This document shows positions 12,295-13,626 of a DNA stretch of 13,626 nucleotides, piece after piece. Source of the DNA: JBBDIK01 sp964640385. Lineage in GTDB: Bacteria; Actinomycetota; UBA4738; JBBDHU01. The first letter of the stretch is position 1; every line of letters begins with the position of its first letter. The translations under genes were made by a program, and so were the position numbers. Where the stretch lies: NCBI GenBank assembly GCA_964640385.1, contig CAZXFL010000035.1:1-13626 (forward strand), in the 5' to 3' direction. The notes beneath the pieces are model-generated. The model made no database searches and was not told where the DNA came from. It was given only the letters and a program-made list of their open reading frames with translations.

Positions 12295-13350
12295 GTGGCG
12301 TTCACCCGCCGAGGGAAGCTCTTCCTGTTCATCGGGATCGGTGCTGCGCTCGTGATCGGCGTCCTGGTGGTCATGTCGGCCTTCGGGAAGGGACCCCTCC
12401 CGAAGAACCCGCTCACCGATATCGCCGGTGGTTCCCCCTCGCCCGAGCCCGGCTGTCCGTTGACGGGCGCGCCGCCGCCCGACGGCGAGATCCCCGACCG
12501 GCCCGCGCTGGCGATCAAGGTCGAGAACCTGCCCGCCGCCCGGCCGCAGTACGGGCTCGAGACCGCCGACATCATCTACGAGGAGCCCGTCGAGGGTGGC
12601 GTCACGCGCTTCATCGTGATCTACCAGTGCCAGGACTCGGACCGGGTCGAGCCGGTCCGCAGCGCCAGGACCACCGACCCCGCGTTCCTCGTTCAGTTCG
12701 GACAGCCGCTGTTCGCCTACGCGGACGCTGCCGCGTACGTGCAGAAGGCGGTCGCCAAGGTCAAGGCCATCACGGACCTGAACTGGCAGAAGTTCGGCAG
12801 CGCCTACCACGAGGACCCGCAGCGCGACGCGCCGCATCACCTGTACACGAGCACGCAGGAGCTCTACAAGCTCGGGGAACGCAAGAACGACACGGGGATG
12901 CCGGAGCCGATCTTCGCCTACTCCGAGGCCTTCCCCGACGTGAAGGCCAAGACCGCGAAGCAGATCCACCTGGAGTTCTCGGCGGACTACGCGGACGTGT
13001 TCTGGAAGTACCGCGGGGGCGAGTGGGTCCGCTCGCACGGCCGCGAGAAGCACACGATCGCCGACGGCGGACAGGTGCGGGCGGACAACGTCTTGGTCCA
13101 GATCGTGAAGCTCGACTACACGGGTCGGGAGGACGTGACGGGGGCCAAGGTGCCCGAGGTCGTCCCGACGGGCAAGGGCAAGGCCTACTTGTTCCGCGAC
13201 GGAAAGGTCATCCTCGGGACATGGGAGCGCAAGTTCGCCAAGGGCGGCGTGACCAGGTTCAGGGCCAAGACCGGGGAGCAGTTCCTCCTCAAGCCCGGCG
13301 TAACCTGGGTCGAGCTGTACCCTTCGACCGCGCCGAAGATCGAGTACTGA
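12295..13350 (+). CDS. DUF3048 domain-containing membrane-anchored protein (YerB-like)
   Basis: A 351-residue protein with a basic N-terminus and one hydrophobic helix (about residues 9-28) that has no lipobox cysteine, so it is probably an uncleaved anchor with the domain outside. A P/G-rich linker leads to the DUF3048 N-terminal domain: PLTG, RPALAIKVENLPAARPQYGL, ADIIYEEPVEGGVTRFIVIY and VRSARTTD. The C-terminal DUF3048 domain has NVLVQIV, GKAYLFRDGKVILGTW and the ending PGVTWVELYP. The family includes B. subtilis YerB, which is a lipoprotein; its function is unknown. GTG 12295 has a GGAAGG Shine-Dalgarno 8 bases upstream and its own promoter. Placement between htpX and pdxS is not known to be functional. 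Confidence 0.93.
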   Translation: MAFTRRGKLFLFIGIGAALVIGVLVVMSAFGKGPLPKNPLTDIAGGSPSPEPGCPLTGAPPPDGEIPDRPALAIKVENLPAARPQYGLETADIIYEEPVEGGVTRFIVIYQCQDSDRVEPVRSARTTDPAFLVQFGQPLFAYADAAAYVQKAVAKVKAITDLNWQKFGSAYHEDPQRDAPHHLYTSTQELYKLGERKNDTGMPEPIFAYSEAFPDVKAKTAKQIHLEFSADYADVFWKYRGGEWVRSHGREKHTIADGGQVRADNVLVQIVKLDYTGREDVTGAKVPEVVPTGKGKAYLFRDGKVILGTWERKFAKGGVTRFRAKTGEQFLLKPGVTWVELYPSTAPKIEY

Positions 13351-13405
13351 CCCCACGAGGCCCCGTCGCCGCCGTCGGCCGTCGGTCCATCGCTGCCTCC
13401 CGGAG

Positions 13406-13453
13406 CCTCCTCGAGCAGCTTGAGTAGACTGACAGGCACGAGCCTCGAGGAGG
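13406..13453. repeat. 10-bp inverted repeat flanking the pdxS promoter and covering its Shine-Dalgarno
   Basis: CCTCCTCGAG (13406-13415) is the exact reverse complement of CTCGAGGAGG (13444-13453), 28 bp apart. The right arm contains the GAGGAGG Shine-Dalgarno of pdxS; the left arm lies upstream of the putative -10 box. In a transcript reading through from the DUF3048 gene the arms could pair and hide the ribosome site. In a transcript from the local promoter the left arm would be missing. A pair of protein-binding half sites is the other possibility. Confidence 0.45.
13425..13430 (+). promoter_or_regulatory. Putative -10 box of pdxS
   Basis: TAGACT fits TANNNT and lies 31 bp before the pdxS GTG, giving a leader of roughly 25 nt that contains a strong Shine-Dalgarno (GAGGAGG, 13447-13453). 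No convincing -35 box is seen at 16-18 bp. The rest of the gap after the DUF3048 gene (13351-13405) is GC-rich, with no clear terminator. Confidence 0.4.
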
Positions 13454-13461
13454 GATCCAGC

Positions 13462-13626
13462 GTGGAGCGCGAGACGGGTACGTTCCGGGTGAAATCAGGG
13501 TTGGCGGAGATGCTCAAGGGCGGCGTCATCATGGACGTCACCGACGCCGACCAGGCCAAGATCGCTGAGGACGCGGGCGCGTGCGCCGTCATGGCGCTCG
13601 AGCGGGTCCCGGCCGACATCCGCAGG
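13462..13626 (+). CDS. pdxS: Pyridoxal 5'-phosphate synthase subunit PdxS, 5' part
   Basis: The window ends inside this gene, so only the first 55 codons are present, in frame to the last base. The protein begins VERETGTFRVKSGLAEMLKG and continues through GGVIMDV, AKIAEDAGA and ALERVPADIR, the highly conserved start of PdxS/Snz. Asp25 in MDV matches the ribose-phosphate-binding aspartate of the B. subtilis enzyme; the lysine that forms the imine lies beyond the window. With the glutaminase PdxT, PdxS makes pyridoxal 5'-phosphate from ribose 5-phosphate, glyceraldehyde 3-phosphate and ammonia in the cytoplasm. GTG 13462 has a GAGGAGG Shine-Dalgarno 8 bases upstream. In actinobacteria pdxS follows the pimA region and precedes pdxT, so pdxT is expected just outside. 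Confidence 0.95.
   Translation, partial: MERETGTFRVKSGLAEMLKGGVIMDVTDADQAKIAEDAGACAVMALERVPADIRR

Noticed and set aside
11278..13356. A 692-codon open frame on the - strand opposite htpX and the DUF3048 gene
   Set aside because: It spans two well-recognised + strand genes and the gap between them, has a repetitive Arg/Asp/Val/Leu composition, and no recognisable domain or ribosome site.
1..13626. Defence system, prophage, transposon, CRISPR array or biosynthetic gene cluster
   Set aside because: No gene in the window carries nuclease, integrase, transposase, toxin-antitoxin, phage-structural or assembly-line motifs, and no direct-repeat array is visible. The content is housekeeping and envelope genes.

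Overview
This is a GC-rich, gene-dense chromosomal segment from a member of the Actinomycetota. The main evidence is a PatA-type acyltransferase followed by a PimA-type mannosyltransferase, the phosphatidylinositol mannoside (PIM) pathway of that phylum. They sit in the familiar order thrS - HIT - CDP-alcohol phosphatidyltransferase - patA - pimA - (other genes) - pdxS, as in mycobacteria. Frequent GTG starts, GTGA stop/start overlaps and apparently leaderless genes fit the same group. Inserted genes and a strongly diverged pgsA-like gene suggest a lineage distant from Mycobacterium and Streptomyces. I cannot name a species.

Layout from left to right. (1) A strong terminator-like hairpin (12-43) and a second small hairpin open the window, followed by an unrecognised single-pass membrane protein (119-670). 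(2) A tRNA-Val(CAC) gene (740-811, encoded CCA to 814) lies a few bases upstream of thrS (830-2770), which overlaps a HIT-family gene (2767-3252). (3) On the opposite strand lies a two-gene block: an EF-G-like GTPase (8081-6003) and PEP carboxylase (5973-3268). It splits the conserved cluster between the HIT gene and the pgsA-like gene. (4) The + strand resumes with pgsA-like, patA and pimA (8185-10714), joined by GTGA overlaps. (5) lemA and htpX (10724-12189) form a membrane protein/protease pair. (6) A DUF3048 membrane-anchored protein (12295-13350) has its own -35/-10 promoter. (7) The 5' end of pdxS (13462 to the window end) completes the conserved order.

Functionally, the cluster mixes housekeeping translation (tRNA-Val, ThrRS, EF-G-like factor), anaplerosis (PEPC), assembly of inositol-based membrane glycolipids (PatA, PimA), envelope quality control (HtpX with LemA) and PLP synthesis (PdxS). 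The point of greatest interest is the gene in the pgsA position. It keeps the second half of the CDP-alcohol phosphatidyltransferase fold but lacks three of the four metal-binding aspartates, while the downstream PIM enzymes look intact. A second theme is a recurring promoter layout: a TANNNT hexamer 6-7 bp in front of the start codon at four genes, implying leaderless mRNAs.

No stretch longer than 300 bases lacks a gene. The gaps are 1-118, 671-739, 3253-3267, 5974-6002, 8082-8184, 12190-12294 and 13351-13461, and each is described under the sites listed. I see no insertion sequence, transposase, integrase, attachment site, CRISPR array or phage gene.
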